DNA of 43,885 bases from Propionivibrio sp. (GTDB taxonomy: Bacteria; Pseudomonadota; Gammaproteobacteria; Burkholderiales; Rhodocyclaceae), in assembly GCF_016790145.1 (NCBI RefSeq), contig NZ_JAEUOI010000204.1:1-43885 (forward strand), in the 5' to 3' direction. This document shows positions 7,411-16,294 of this stretch, in pieces; the first letter of the stretch is position 1, and every line of letters begins with the position of its first letter. The notes below the pieces were generated by a model, which did no database searches, had not been told where the DNA came from, and saw only the letters and a program-made list of their open reading frames with translations. A program made the translations under genes and the position numbers.

Positions 7411-9297
7411 ATGAGCCATTCAAGCCCGGCTGACCGGACCCGCTTCAACGCCCTGGCACTGGCGGCGCTGGGCGTCGTCTACGGCGACATCGGCACCAGC
7501 CCGCTCTATGCGCTGAAGGAGGTATTCGGCAGTACCCACCATCCGGTACCGATCACCACGGATAACGTACTCGGCATTCTGTCGCTGGTGCTCTGGTCCT
7601 TGATGGTGGTGGTTACCGGCAAGTACGTCTTATTCATCATGCGTGCCGACAACCGGGGCGAAGGCGGCATCATGGCCTTGATGGCACTGGCCTTGCGCAA
7701 CAGCAAAGAAGGCTCGTGGCGACGTTCTATCATTGGCATGCTCGGCCTGTTCGGCGCGGCGCTGTTCTATGGCGACGGCGTGGTGACTCCGGCCATCTCC
7801 GTCCTCTCGGCGGTCGAGGGGCTGGAGGTCATCACGCCGGCATTCAAGCCATTCGTCATCCCGCTGGCGCTGGTCGTACTGGTTTTTCTTTTTGTCATCC
7901 AGCGGCGCGGTACGGCCAGCGTCGGCAAACTGTTCGGGCCGGTGATGCTGCTCTGGTTCAGCGTTCTGGCGGTATTGGGTGCCCTCAATATCGTCGCTGA
8001 ACCCAATGTCATTCGGGCGCTCAATCCGTACTGGGGCGCCTCATTTCTTGTGGATAATCCGAGACTGGGTTTCTTGTCGCTCGGCGCAGTTGTGCTGGTA
8101 CTCACCGGTGGCGAGGCGCTTTACGCCGACATGGGGCACTTCGGGCGCAAACCGATTCAACTGGCCTGGTTCGCGCTGGTGCTGCCCTCGCTGCTGATCA
8201 ACTATTTCGGACAGGGCGCACTGCTCCTGAGCAACCCGGCCGCCGTCGCCAACCCGTTCTATCTGCTGGCGCCCGAGTGGGCGCTTTTTCCGCTGGTGGC
8301 ACTATCGACCCTCGCCACCGTCATTGCTTCTCAGGCGGTTATTTCCGGCGCCTTTTCGATCACCCTGCAGGCGATGCAACTCGGTTATGCGCCACGGCTC
8401 AAGGTGGAACACACGTCCGACAGTGAAATCGGCCAGATCTATCTGCCGGCAATCAACTGGATGCTTCTTGTTTCCGTGATCGCGCTGGTTCTTGGCTTCG
8501 GCTCGTCTAGCCGTCTCGCCGCGGCCTACGGCATTGCCGTCACCGGTACCATGCTGATCACCAATCTGCTGGCCTTTTCCGTCGCCCGCTGGCTGTGGGG
8601 CTGGAAACTCTGGCACGCCATCTTGGGCGTACTGCCCTTTGTGCTGATCGATCTGGCCTTTTTTTCCGCCAATTCGATCAAGATCGCCGACGGCGGCTGG
8701 TTCCCGCTGATCTTTGGCCTCGCCGTTTTTACCCTGTTGACGACGTGGAAGCGCGGTCGCTCGCTGTTGCACGACAAGCTGGGACAGGATGCGATTGAAC
8801 TGGCCCCCTTTATCGAAAGCCTGGCACTCGGCGGCGCCACACGCGTTCCCGGAACGGCCATCTTCATGACCGGCAGGCCGCAAGGCGTGCCGCGCGCCTT
8901 GTTGCACAGCCTCAAGCATTATAAGGTGCTGCACGAGCGGATGATGATCGTGACCATCCGCATCTTCGACGTGCCCTATGTTCCCGAGATCGACCGCGTT
9001 GAAGTCGCCGCCCTCGGCCAGGGTTTCTGGCAAATCACCGTCCAGTACGGGTTCAAGGACGAGCCGGACCTGCCGGCAGCGCTCGCTCTTTGCGCCCATT
9101 TCGGGCTGCAATTCGACATGATGGATACCTCTTTCTTCCTTGGCCGGGAAACGCTGATTGCCGGCTTCGGAAAGGAAATGAGCTACTGGCGCGTCTTGCT
9201 GTTCGCCGCCATGTTCCGCAACGCCAGCAGCCTTACGGCCTTCTTCAAGATACCGTCGAACCGGGTGGTCGAGCTGGGATCACAGATTGTTATGTAG
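7411..9297 (+). CDS. kup: Low-affinity potassium transporter Kup
   Basis: A 628-residue inner-membrane protein, the normal KUP/HAK/KT length. The N-terminus has LGVVYGDIGTSPLYALKEVF, the family hallmark, followed by about twelve hydrophobic segments including DNRGEGGIMALMALAL, LFGAALFYGDGVVTPAISVL and GGEALYADMGHFG. The C-terminal ~170 residues form the usual cytoplasmic domain (GTAIFMTGRPQGVPRALLH, SFFLGRETLIAG). It imports K+, probably with protons. It sits behind a KdpDE-like two-component system instead of alone, implying regulated expression. Confidence 0.96.
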   Translation: MSHSSPADRTRFNALALAALGVVYGDIGTSPLYALKEVFGSTHHPVPITTDNVLGILSLVLWSLMVVVTGKYVLFIMRADNRGEGGIMALMALALRNSKEGSWRRSIIGMLGLFGAALFYGDGVVTPAISVLSAVEGLEVITPAFKPFVIPLALVVLVFLFVIQRRGTASVGKLFGPVMLLWFSVLAVLGALNIVAEPNVIRALNPYWGASFLVDNPRLGFLSLGAVVLVLTGGEALYADMGHFGRKPIQLAWFALVLPSLLINYFGQGALLLSNPAAVANPFYLLAPEWALFPLVALSTLATVIASQAVISGAFSITLQAMQLGYAPRLKVEHTSDSEIGQIYLPAINWMLLVSVIALVLGFGSSSRLAAAYGIAVTGTMLITNLLAFSVARWLWGWKLWHAILGVLPFVLIDLAFFSANSIKIADGGWFPLIFGLAVFTLLTTWKRGRSLLHDKLGQDAIELAPFIESLALGGATRVPGTAIFMTGRPQGVPRALLHSLKHYKVLHERMMIVTIRIFDVPYVPEIDRVEVAALGQGFWQITVQYGFKDEPDLPAALALCAHFGLQFDMMDTSFFLGRETLIAGFGKEMSYWRVLLFAAMFRNASSLTAFFKIPSNRVVELGSQIVM

Positions 9298-9499
9298 GAT
9301 CATCGCCAGGCAGGCCGTCAGGATGGACATCTATAAAGGCAGTGCCGTGGTCGAATTTGCACATACGGTTACAACGCAGGCCGCGCCAGGAGGATTCTTC
9401 AGGCGCGATCACGCCTGACATGTTCATTGGAACTTTGCATTTCCTTCAAACCGTTTTTATAGCTTGAATTAATGGCAAAATCGAGGCGGCTGAATATTT

Positions 9500-9988
9500 G
9501 TGAAAGCTAATCCGATGACCTGGCTGCGCCTGTTGTTCTCACTCCTCGCCGCGCTGGGGGCAAGCTCCAGCCCGGCGCTGACGCCGCCGTTGGATAACCA
9601 TCCCGGCTTTTTCGCCGGGGACTGGATCGGCATCGGCGCTGATGACCTGTTCTGCTACATCCGCTTGCAGCCCGATGGCAATGGCACGGTGCTCGTCAGC
9701 AGCGCCAGCGGCGACTGGCTGGGGGCGCACATTCGCTGGAGCAATCGGCAGCAAAGCATGGTACTGATCGAAGTCAGCCCATTACCTGCAGATCCAGGCC
9801 GACGCCTGCTGCCGCTGTCCGGGCTGACCCTGCGCAGTGGCATCAACCAGACCCTTCAACTTAAACCGGGTGAGCGAAGTCCGCTCTGCGAACTTCAATT
9901 GCGCGACAGGGTGGAGCACCGTGCCGGGCAGGCCGGGATGCTGTTTGACAACCCGACCGAAGTCAGGAAATCCGATGGCAGAAAATGA
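9500..9988 (+). CDS. Hypothetical exported protein
   Basis: A 162-residue protein (GTG start; ATG 9515 is an in-frame alternative beginning MTWLRLLF). A signal peptide is visible: LRLLFSLLAALGASSSPA, with cleavage probably near ALT. The mature part is beta-rich and hydrophilic, with AGDWIGIGADDLFCYIRLQPDG and two cysteines (FCYI, LCEL) that could form a disulfide. I recognise no family. Its last 14 bases overlap the next gene, a small membrane protein, so the two probably work together at the envelope. Confidence 0.62.
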   Translation: MKANPMTWLRLLFSLLAALGASSSPALTPPLDNHPGFFAGDWIGIGADDLFCYIRLQPDGNGTVLVSSASGDWLGAHIRWSNRQQSMVLIEVSPLPADPGRRLLPLSGLTLRSGINQTLQLKPGERSPLCELQLRDRVEHRAGQAGMLFDNPTEVRKSDGRK

Positions 9989-10478
9989 TCCCGCCCAGCC
10001 CGAGCCCGGCTCCGTCCCGGGCCGCCCCAAACAGTCTTTGGCCGCCGGCTTTCTGAAACTCTGCTGGCCGCTGCCCGGCGCACTGACCGGGGCGGCCGTC
10101 GGCTTCCATGTTTACTTTCGCCAGCCGGGTCTGAATACCGATACCGCCGCACCGCTCGTTTTCGCCGGCTTCTGGGCCTTTTGCGGGCTGTTGGTCGGGA
10201 TAGTGGGCAGCAGCGCTGCCGCCTGGCTGATCGAACGCGGACTACGCCGCTGGCTACCCGGCAAGCCGCTGATCACCACCAGCCTCACCCTGCTCTGGCT
10301 GATCGGGTTCTGCTACGTGCTGCATGCGCCGCTCGAAGCTCGCCTGCCCGAGCTATTCTGGCCAGCACTCCAGAAGTTGCCGGTGCGCCAGCAAGCGGTG
10401 CCCCCGCCTTCGCCATGCTCGCAGGCAGCGCCCACCGAGCGCAAGGCTCGTCAAGCATGGGATCTGGAATGCCGGTGA
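9975..10478 (+). CDS. Hypothetical membrane protein
   Basis: A 167-residue protein starting at ATG 9975, with AGGAAA (9965-9970) as a good ribosome binding site. A proline-rich N-terminus precedes three hydrophobic stretches: LKLCWPLPGALTGAAVGF, PLVFAGFWAFCGLLVGIVG and TTSLTLLWLIGFCYVLHA. The tail is polar and low-complexity. No domain is recognised. It overlaps the preceding exported-protein gene by 14 bases, which supports co-expression. Confidence 0.65.
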   Translation: MAENDPAQPEPGSVPGRPKQSLAAGFLKLCWPLPGALTGAAVGFHVYFRQPGLNTDTAAPLVFAGFWAFCGLLVGIVGSSAAAWLIERGLRRWLPGKPLITTSLTLLWLIGFCYVLHAPLEARLPELFWPALQKLPVRQQAVPPPSPCSQAAPTERKARQAWDLECR

Positions 10479-10523
10479 ACACGGGATAGAGTGACCTGAG
10501 CAGGCGAGGTTGCAACACCCTGG

Positions 10524-10543
10524 ATACCGGCTTTCGCCGGTAT
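10524..10543. repeat. REP-like palindrome
   Basis: ATACCGGCTTTCGCCGGTAT is a perfect palindrome apart from its small loop. It lies between the converging ends of the membrane-protein gene and pqiC. It is the same core as the palindrome at 4880-4897 with compensating changes in the outer pairs, which implies selection on the hairpin. It could act as a bidirectional transcript end. Confidence 0.7.
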
Positions 10544-10637
10544 GACGGCAGTTTCAGACTTCTTCGGAGCGCAGCAATAAGTCACTGGCATGGACAGGCA
10601 CGAGACAAGCCCGGCAGTGGATTTATTCTGTGATTTC

Positions 10638-11276
10638 TTAGCGGATCGCCCTGGCAATATCGGCACTCACTTGCATGAGTGCACGGCTTTGCGCGGCCAC
10701 CAGAGGTTCGTAACCGGCACCGGACACTGCTTCGCGCACCAGGGTGCGCCCGCTCCTGGGCAGGACGGGTGATGCGAGCGGTGTTGTTTCGGCGGGTTTT
10801 CCGCCGGCCTTGGCGGGCGTCACGCTGGCCGCAGGGCTTGCCGAGGGCCGAATGGTCCACAGCACATCAAGGACGACCACTTCGCCGAGTCGGGCGTCAA
10901 AAGACTGGACATCGATCAATACCTGATAGTCCGCTTTCGTCTGCATGCTTTGTGCGTAACTCCACACCCGTGTGGTGCCCAGATCGTTAGCCAGATTGGC
11001 TGCGATCACACGGGAAATATCGCCCTTGAGCGAACCGGCCCAACGGTGGAATTCGCTCATGCTGACCTGGTTATTGCCGTTCTGTACCACCAGCAGCGCC
11101 TGGTCGACCGACTCGGGCAAACTCACCGGCCCGACAATGACGCTGGTTCCCGTGCTGGTTACGGGGGCGGAGGGCGCGGGTGCGGCACTCAGGGTGTAGT
11201 AAGACGTTTTGGGCGAACTGCTGCACGCCGACAACAGTAAAACCAGCAGACCGACAGTGACTGAACGTGATTTCAT
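10638..11276 (-). CDS. pqiC: Membrane-integrity lipoprotein PqiC (ABC-type transport auxiliary family)
   Basis: A 212-residue lipoprotein. The signal peptide ends in a lipobox LSAC with acyl-acceptor C18. The family features YYTLSA and VIVGPVSLPESVDQ follow, then HRWAGSLKGDISRVIAANLA. PqiC is the outer-membrane partner of the PqiB tube, which bridges the periplasm for lipid traffic. The gene overlaps pqiB by 4 bases. A low-complexity insert near residue 155 reads ASVTPAKAGGKPAETT, which looks like translated REP-type sequence absorbed into the gene. Confidence 0.88.
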   Translation of the reverse strand: MKSRSVTVGLLVLLLSACSSSPKTSYYTLSAAPAPSAPVTSTGTSVIVGPVSLPESVDQALLVVQNGNNQVSMSEFHRWAGSLKGDISRVIAANLANDLGTTRVWSYAQSMQTKADYQVLIDVQSFDARLGEVVVLDVLWTIRPSASPAASVTPAKAGGKPAETTPLASPVLPRSGRTLVREAVSGAGYEPLVAAQSRALMQVSADIARAIR

Positions 11277-12946
11277 TTTTTGGACTCCTCTGGCGGCTTG
11301 CCGAAGATCAGCGATTGCGGTTGACGATCAAGGGAATCGCTCAGTGTTTTTATCGAGGCCGCAGTTCGCGTCAACTCGCGCAAGGCGTCGCGCAGATCGG
11401 TCTGCAAAGGCGAATCGCTGGCCATCACGTTCTCGGCGTGCTGCATCGCACGCCTGGCCTCAAGCAGCGTCTGGTTAAGCTCGGGAACGGTTTCGGCATC
11501 GAGGCGTTTGATCAGCGTATCCATGTTGCCGAGCAGGACATCCATTTTCTTGACGATTCTGGCGCCGGTTTCCTCCAGTTCGTCGAAAGTCCCCGGAATG
11601 GCGGGTATCTCGATCGGAAACTTGCTCGCATCGAATTTGACTTTTGGCGCTTTGGGGAAGAAATCAACGCCGACATACAGTTGCCCGGTGAGCAGATTGG
11701 CGCTGCGCAATTGAGCGCGAAAGCCCTTTTCGATGAACAACTGATCCCGCTTGATACGCTCGGCTCTTGTTTTGGGTGTTGGAAGTTCGGCACCACCGGT
11801 ACGCGAGTTTGCACGCAAACGCTCAGGATAGAGATAGATTTCGACCGGCTGCACAAAATCAAAGATCTTCGGCTCAAACTCGGTATGGATGCTGATGACC
11901 TCGCCGATATTGATCCCGCGGAATTCAACCGGCGCGCCGACCGACAGGCCGCGAACGGATTGTTTAAAAACAATCACGAAGCGCTCGGTATGTGCATCCG
12001 GGCGTTTCATGGCTTCGCCGCGGGTGGCAAAGAGCTGGAATACGGCATCCTTCTCGGCGCGCTCGACTGGCGCCGCGTCGGCAGCCGTTGACGAAGCGGA
12101 CGCCGCCGTTGCCGGTTTCTCCTGGCTGGCGGGAATGATTTCACTGCTCGGCGCGGAAGGCGCCTCAAAAGCGATACCGCCAATCAAAATGGATACGAAG
12201 GATTCGGTCTGCACTTGCAAGCCTGCCGCACTGAGTGACACATCGACGCCGCTCGCGTTCCAGAAGCGGGTGTCGTTCGTTACGTATTTGTCGTAGGGTG
12301 CATGTACAAACACCCGTATTGTCACCCCTTTGCCGTCCTTGTCCAGATCGTAAGCCACGACCTCGCCAACCGTCAGCCGGCGGAAATAAACCGGCACCCC
12401 GACATCGAGGGAACCCAGGTTGGCAGCACGCAGCACAAACTCCCGCCCCGGGGTATCCGCCGTCACGATAGGCGGCACATCCAGTGCGACAAAATCAACC
12501 CGTTTATTCGTCGACTCGCCAATATCCACCGCAATATAAGGCCCGGCCAGCAAGGTTCCGAGGCCGGTTACGCCGCTCGCGGTAATGCGTGGCCGGACTA
12601 TCCAGAAACGCGTGTCTTCGAGAAGAAAATCCGACGCTTCCTTGTTCAGCTCTACGCTCGCAATCACCTGATTGTGGTCATCCGACAGCGCCACGGTTTT
12701 GACCAGACCAATATCGACGTCCTTGTATTTGACGTGGGTTTTACCCGCCTCAAGCCCCTCGCCCGTCTTGAAGCTGATGGTGATCGTCGGGCCGCGTTCA
12801 AGAATCACCTTGGCCGCCAGCCCGGCGCCGACCAGCACCGCCACGATCGGGATGATCCAGATAAACTGTGGCGCCCAGCGCCTCTTTGGCCTGGATACGG
12901 CCGCGGGCAGGTTCGGCAGGTCAGATTCTAGCCGCTGATCAGTCAT
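11273..12946 (-). CDS. pqiB: MCE-domain lipid transport protein PqiB
   Basis: A 557-residue protein with one N-terminal membrane anchor (FIWIIPIVAVLVGAGLAAKV) and three MCE/MlaD domains: ITISFKTGEGLEAGKTHVKY, VPVYFRRLTVGEVVAYDLD after a ~115-residue spacing, and VIVFKQSVRGLSVGAPVEF. A C-terminal helical region follows (LEARRAMQHAENV, LRDALRELTRTAASIKTL). In E. coli PqiB hexamers form a stacked-ring, needle-like periplasmic channel. An Ala/Ser/Pro-rich linker separates domains two and three. It overlaps the pqiA C-half gene by 8 bases and pqiC by 4, indicating one operon. Confidence 0.94.
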   Translation of the reverse strand: MTDQRLESDLPNLPAAVSRPKRRWAPQFIWIIPIVAVLVGAGLAAKVILERGPTITISFKTGEGLEAGKTHVKYKDVDIGLVKTVALSDDHNQVIASVELNKEASDFLLEDTRFWIVRPRITASGVTGLGTLLAGPYIAVDIGESTNKRVDFVALDVPPIVTADTPGREFVLRAANLGSLDVGVPVYFRRLTVGEVVAYDLDKDGKGVTIRVFVHAPYDKYVTNDTRFWNASGVDVSLSAAGLQVQTESFVSILIGGIAFEAPSAPSSEIIPASQEKPATAASASSTAADAAPVERAEKDAVFQLFATRGEAMKRPDAHTERFVIVFKQSVRGLSVGAPVEFRGINIGEVISIHTEFEPKIFDFVQPVEIYLYPERLRANSRTGGAELPTPKTRAERIKRDQLFIEKGFRAQLRSANLLTGQLYVGVDFFPKAPKVKFDASKFPIEIPAIPGTFDELEETGARIVKKMDVLLGNMDTLIKRLDAETVPELNQTLLEARRAMQHAENVMASDSPLQTDLRDALRELTRTAASIKTLSDSLDRQPQSLIFGKPPEESKK

Positions 12947-13613
12947 TCACGTTCTCCAAATTACTTTCCGGTTCTGCGGGTTCTGCGGGTTCTGCCAAAT
13001 CCCAGATCAGCCGGGGATCGAAGCTCTCCGCAGCAAATATGGTGAGTACCACCACCGCACCAAAGGCAATCGCACCACTGCCGGCACGAATCGACATCAA
13101 GCTGCCAAACTGTACCAGCGCGGTCAGCATGGCGGCCACATAAACGTCAATCATCGACCAGCGCCCCACGGCCTCAACCACACGGTAAAGCCGGGTTCGT
13201 TCGCGTGGCGCCCACAGCGAACGACGCTGTACCGAAACCAGCAGAAAGGTCAGGGAGAGAAGTTTGGCGGCCGGGATGGCAATGCTCGCGATAAACAAAA
13301 TGATCGCCAGCGGCTGCGAACCCGAGGTCCACAGATAGATCACCCCGCTCAGGATCGTATCTTTCTCGCTACCGAAAAGCGATCCCGTTTGCATCACCGG
13401 CAACAGATTGGCGGGGACAATCAACACATAAGCGGCGATCAACAAGGCCCAGGCACGTGAAATGCTATCCGGCTTGCGAAAATGCAGGCTCGAACCGCAG
13501 CGCCCACAGGCCAGCCCGTGCGCTTCAGGCGCAGCACGCTGCGTCAGTCCGCAGGTGTGGCACGCAAGCACGCCTGCCGAAGCCCCGGTGACAAGCGCCG
13601 ATGCGGCATTCAT
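12939..13613 (-). CDS. pqiA: PqiA-family membrane protein, second half
   Basis: A 224-residue inner-membrane protein with an N-terminal zinc-ribbon-like pair of CxxC motifs (CHTCG, CGRCG) and about four membrane segments (LLIAAYVLIVPANLLPVM, LAIILFIASIAIPAAKLLSL, VYVAAMLTALVQFGSLMSI). It matches one of the two homologous halves of the ~417-residue E. coli PqiA; the other half is the adjacent upstream gene. The C-terminus carries AEPAEPAEPE, encoded by a 9-base tandem repeat near 12968-12996. It overlaps pqiB by 8 bases and the N-half gene by 4. Confidence 0.88.
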   Translation of the reverse strand: MNAASALVTGASAGVLACHTCGLTQRAAPEAHGLACGRCGSSLHFRKPDSISRAWALLIAAYVLIVPANLLPVMQTGSLFGSEKDTILSGVIYLWTSGSQPLAIILFIASIAIPAAKLLSLTFLLVSVQRRSLWAPRERTRLYRVVEAVGRWSMIDVYVAAMLTALVQFGSLMSIRAGSGAIAFGAVVVLTIFAAESFDPRLIWDLAEPAEPAEPESNLENVND

Positions 13614-14218
13614 CGCAAGGCTCCCACGCGCGCCCAGAAAATGCGCACATCAAACCCGGCCACGGCAGCAGACACTGCAAACATCAGCAAAACAAAGGAC
13701 CACAGCGCAATGCCCGGCACCACCGAGGCCATGGCCGCCAATTTGCTGATCGTCACCAGCAGGCCCAGCATGAACACTTCGACCATGCTCCACGGTTGCA
13801 CAGCGTGCAACAATCGGAACACGCGCGGCACGGCGGGCGGCACGCGCCCCAGTTTAAGCGGCAGGAGAAGATAGATCAGTGCGCCGATCTCCAGTGCCGG
13901 CATCAGAAAAGTGGTGACGAAAACGAGCAGGGCGACGCTCGGCATGTCGTCGCGCAGCAGCACACTCACGGCGCCGAGCAAGGTGGTAGAACTGGTCAGG
14001 CCGCGCGAATTCATGCTCACGATCGGGAAGGAATTGGCGATGACAAACAGAACCAGCGCCGTCAGCGCGAAGACCAGACTGCGCTCAAGCCCCTCCGGCT
14101 GGTGACGATACAGATTACAGCCACAGCGCGTACAGCGCGCCACGCCGCCGGCCTCCAGGGGCACTTCGCGCAGCAGTAGATCGCATTCATGGCAGACAAC
14201 AAGTGCCTCTGACGACAT
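13610..14218 (-). CDS. pqiA: PqiA-family membrane protein, first half
   Basis: A 202-residue membrane protein with CHECD and CTRCGCNLYR at the N-terminus, then about four hydrophobic segments (LVFALTALVLFVIANSFPIV, VALLVFVTTFLMPALEIGAL, VEVFMLGLLVTISKLAAMAS). It is the first gene of a four-gene operon running to pqiC, with a 4-base stop/start overlap to the next gene. With the second-half protein it should make the PqiA component that works with PqiB in envelope lipid transport. The split into two genes is a true gene boundary with its own start codon, not a recent frameshift. Confidence 0.87.
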   Translation of the reverse strand: MSSEALVVCHECDLLLREVPLEAGGVARCTRCGCNLYRHQPEGLERSLVFALTALVLFVIANSFPIVSMNSRGLTSSTTLLGAVSVLLRDDMPSVALLVFVTTFLMPALEIGALIYLLLPLKLGRVPPAVPRVFRLLHAVQPWSMVEVFMLGLLVTISKLAAMASVVPGIALWSFVLLMFAVSAAVAGFDVRIFWARVGALR

Positions 14219-14308
14219 TGAAAATCACCTGTTTACAACGCATTGTCGGAGCGCGGATGGTAGCAGCCTATACATCCACTGGCTAGGGTCAGCCTTGTCC
14301 AATGTGGT

Positions 14309-14354
14309 ATGAGCCTGAGCGAGGCGCGTATTTCCACCCAGAAATGAGCCTGAG
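14309..14354. other. Direct repeat upstream of the integrase remnant
   Basis: ATGAGCCTGAG occurs at 14309-14319 and again at 14344-14354, 35 bases apart. The two copies lie in the ~180-base gap before a truncated integrase gene. Paired direct repeats next to a transposase-type gene are what a transposon end with multiple protein-binding sites looks like, so this may be the left end of the lost element. Confidence 0.4.
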
Positions 14355-14400
14355 GGAAAGAAATTGAGTATGAATTGAAAATGGGTCGATCATCACAAGC

Positions 14401-14718
14401 ATGGTGATCAACATGAACGAAGCACGGCTGACCACGATTGAGCAGATCGAGCAGTTTCTCTATGCCAGCAAATCGATTGAGTTCTCGGCGGCAGGCGACG
14501 ATAGCGTGCGTTATGCGCACAACAGACGGGTACTCAAGCGCTTTGACTACCCCGGCCGCAACAAACGCGAACTTGGGCCGCTGCGCAGGTACCTGCAGCA
14601 AACCAGCGGCTACAGCCGGGCTCAAATCAATCGCCTGGTGGCTGCGCTCGAAAGCGACGTCGTCTTGCTGAAGTTGCTTGCACATCCATTCGCGAGCCTT
14701 AATGTAGATCCGAACTGA
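14401..14718 (+). pseudogene. Truncated integrase/transposase, N-terminal domain only
   Basis: A 105-residue frame beginning MVINMNEARLTTIEQIEQFL, with LKRFDYP and a strong family-like YLQQTSGYSRAQINRLV. It matches, from memory, the N-terminal helix-turn-helix of rve-type integrase-like transposases of ~350-450 residues. Homology fades after INRLV, and the frame stops 26 residues later without the DDE catalytic domain, so this is a remnant. It is unlikely to be active. A free DNA-binding domain could in principle still bind transposon ends. Confidence 0.62.
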
Positions 14719-14830
14719 GTACGGTGCACAGTTCTGGAGGTGCACAGGCATCCAGCCAAACTCGGGATGGATCAGATATCATCGAGCAGTGTCGAGGGAA
14801 CGACTCACTTCTGAACCAGACGAATTTTCC

Positions 14831-16294
14831 ATGAAACAATCAAGCGCAAAGATCGTCAGCTTTGTCAGGACGATTGAAACCTCGTCTGCCGGGACAGAGT
14901 TCTGGTCAGGCGACGATGCGGATTGGGCAACCCGCCTCGCCACCCAGGAGCTGGGAGATGCCGCGCCCGTCGAGCGCTTTATCGATGCCCGGGCACGCAT
15001 CGCCTGGCAGCGTATCTCCGATCGTCGCCCGGATCTGGAGCGAGCACTGGAAAAACGCTACCAGGGCACGCTTTTCGGGTGGGCGATCATTTTGCTCGCC
15101 TTGATTGCTGGAATCCTCACCGATCAGATCGGCGATTCCAGGCAAGTCAATCTCCTGGCTCTGCCGTTCGTTGCGATCATCGTCTGGAACCTGGCAATCT
15201 ATGCCTGGCTTCTTCTCCTGCGCCCCGTCCTGGGACTTTTCGGCTTCAAGGGTTGGGTCCGGCGCTGGTTGGAGAGGAGACTTTCCGGCCATCCGAAAGC
15301 CGGTCGTGACCAGCAGATCGCTGAGATGATTTCACTGAGCGTGCGTTGTCAGGCGGACTGGGCCAGAATGTGCCTTCCGGTTACAAGCGCGCGGGTCGAG
15401 CGGGTGTTCCATTTGGCGGCGGCCATGTTCGTGTTCGGGTTGATCGTGGCCATCTATTCGCGCGGGTTCTACACCGAATATCGTGTCGGCTGGGAAAGCA
15501 CGCTTTTGGACGCGCCCGACATCAGCGCGGCCCTGGCCGCATTTTTCAACTGGATGCCGATCACTTTTGGCCTTGCCGCACCGGACCCATCGACTGTCGA
15601 ACTGATGCGCTTCTCGGCAGGCGGCGGCCTGGTCGGTGCCCGTCCCTGGCTTCATCTCCTGGCGTTCCTCGCCATTGTTCTGGTAATTCTGCCGCGCCTT
15701 GCCCTGGCCTCCTTCGCCACCTTTCGGCTGAGGATGATCGAACGTCGGTTCCCCATCGACCTGACACGCGGCTACTTCCAGAAACTGGCGGCAAGGTTCG
15801 CCAGGAAGCACAGGGATGTTGTCGTCATTCCCTATGCCAAAGCGCTTCTCCCCGAGTCGGCTATCGTGCTCAATCAAGTCGTGCAGGACGTTTTTGGCAC
15901 ACCAGGCACTGTCAGGATTCTGGATACGGTTCAATTTGGCGGGGAAGACGACATGCCGGTGCTGGCCTCAAAAAGCCGGGACTCGATCCATCTTGCGCTG
16001 TTCGATCTGGCTTCGACCCCGGAAAGTGAGAATCACGGCGTCTTCCTCAAGGCGCTGAAACGTGAGGTGCCGACCGGACATTCCGTCATTTCACTCGTCG
16101 ATAGCCGCGAATTCAAAGCGCGCTTCGGCAGCACAGGCGACCGGGTGGAACAGCGGACGAAGCTCTGGCGCCGCTTTCTGGCGGATTGCGGTGTGCCTTG
16201 CGTCATCGGTGATCTGGCCGAGGTGGGTAGCGATGAATTGCGCCGGAACTTCGAGTCGGCATGGGCGGAAGCAGGCGGTGGTCACCATGAGTAG
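14831..16294 (+). CDS. DUF2868 membrane protein
   Basis: About 487 residues from ATG 14831; an in-frame GTG at 14789 would add 14 residues, and neither has a clear ribosome binding site. Membrane segments are GWAIILLALIAGILTDQIG, LLALPFVAIIVWNLAIYAWL, FHLAAAMFVFGLIVAIYS and LHLLAFLAIVLVILPRLALA. The C-terminal ~170 residues are soluble. The gene overlaps the following DUF3482 GTPase gene by 8 bases. DUF2868 has no assigned function, but from memory the pairing with DUF3482 recurs in proteobacteria, suggesting a membrane receptor or effector and its GTPase. Confidence 0.85.
   Translation: MKQSSAKIVSFVRTIETSSAGTEFWSGDDADWATRLATQELGDAAPVERFIDARARIAWQRISDRRPDLERALEKRYQGTLFGWAIILLALIAGILTDQIGDSRQVNLLALPFVAIIVWNLAIYAWLLLLRPVLGLFGFKGWVRRWLERRLSGHPKAGRDQQIAEMISLSVRCQADWARMCLPVTSARVERVFHLAAAMFVFGLIVAIYSRGFYTEYRVGWESTLLDAPDISAALAAFFNWMPITFGLAAPDPSTVELMRFSAGGGLVGARPWLHLLAFLAIVLVILPRLALASFATFRLRMIERRFPIDLTRGYFQKLAARFARKHRDVVVIPYAKALLPESAIVLNQVVQDVFGTPGTVRILDTVQFGGEDDMPVLASKSRDSIHLALFDLASTPESENHGVFLKALKREVPTGHSVISLVDSREFKARFGSTGDRVEQRTKLWRRFLADCGVPCVIGDLAEVGSDELRRNFESAWAEAGGGHHE

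Noticed and set aside
14233-14751. 172-codon minus-strand frame opposite the integrase remnant
   Set aside because: The plus-strand frame has recognisable integrase homology; this one has none.
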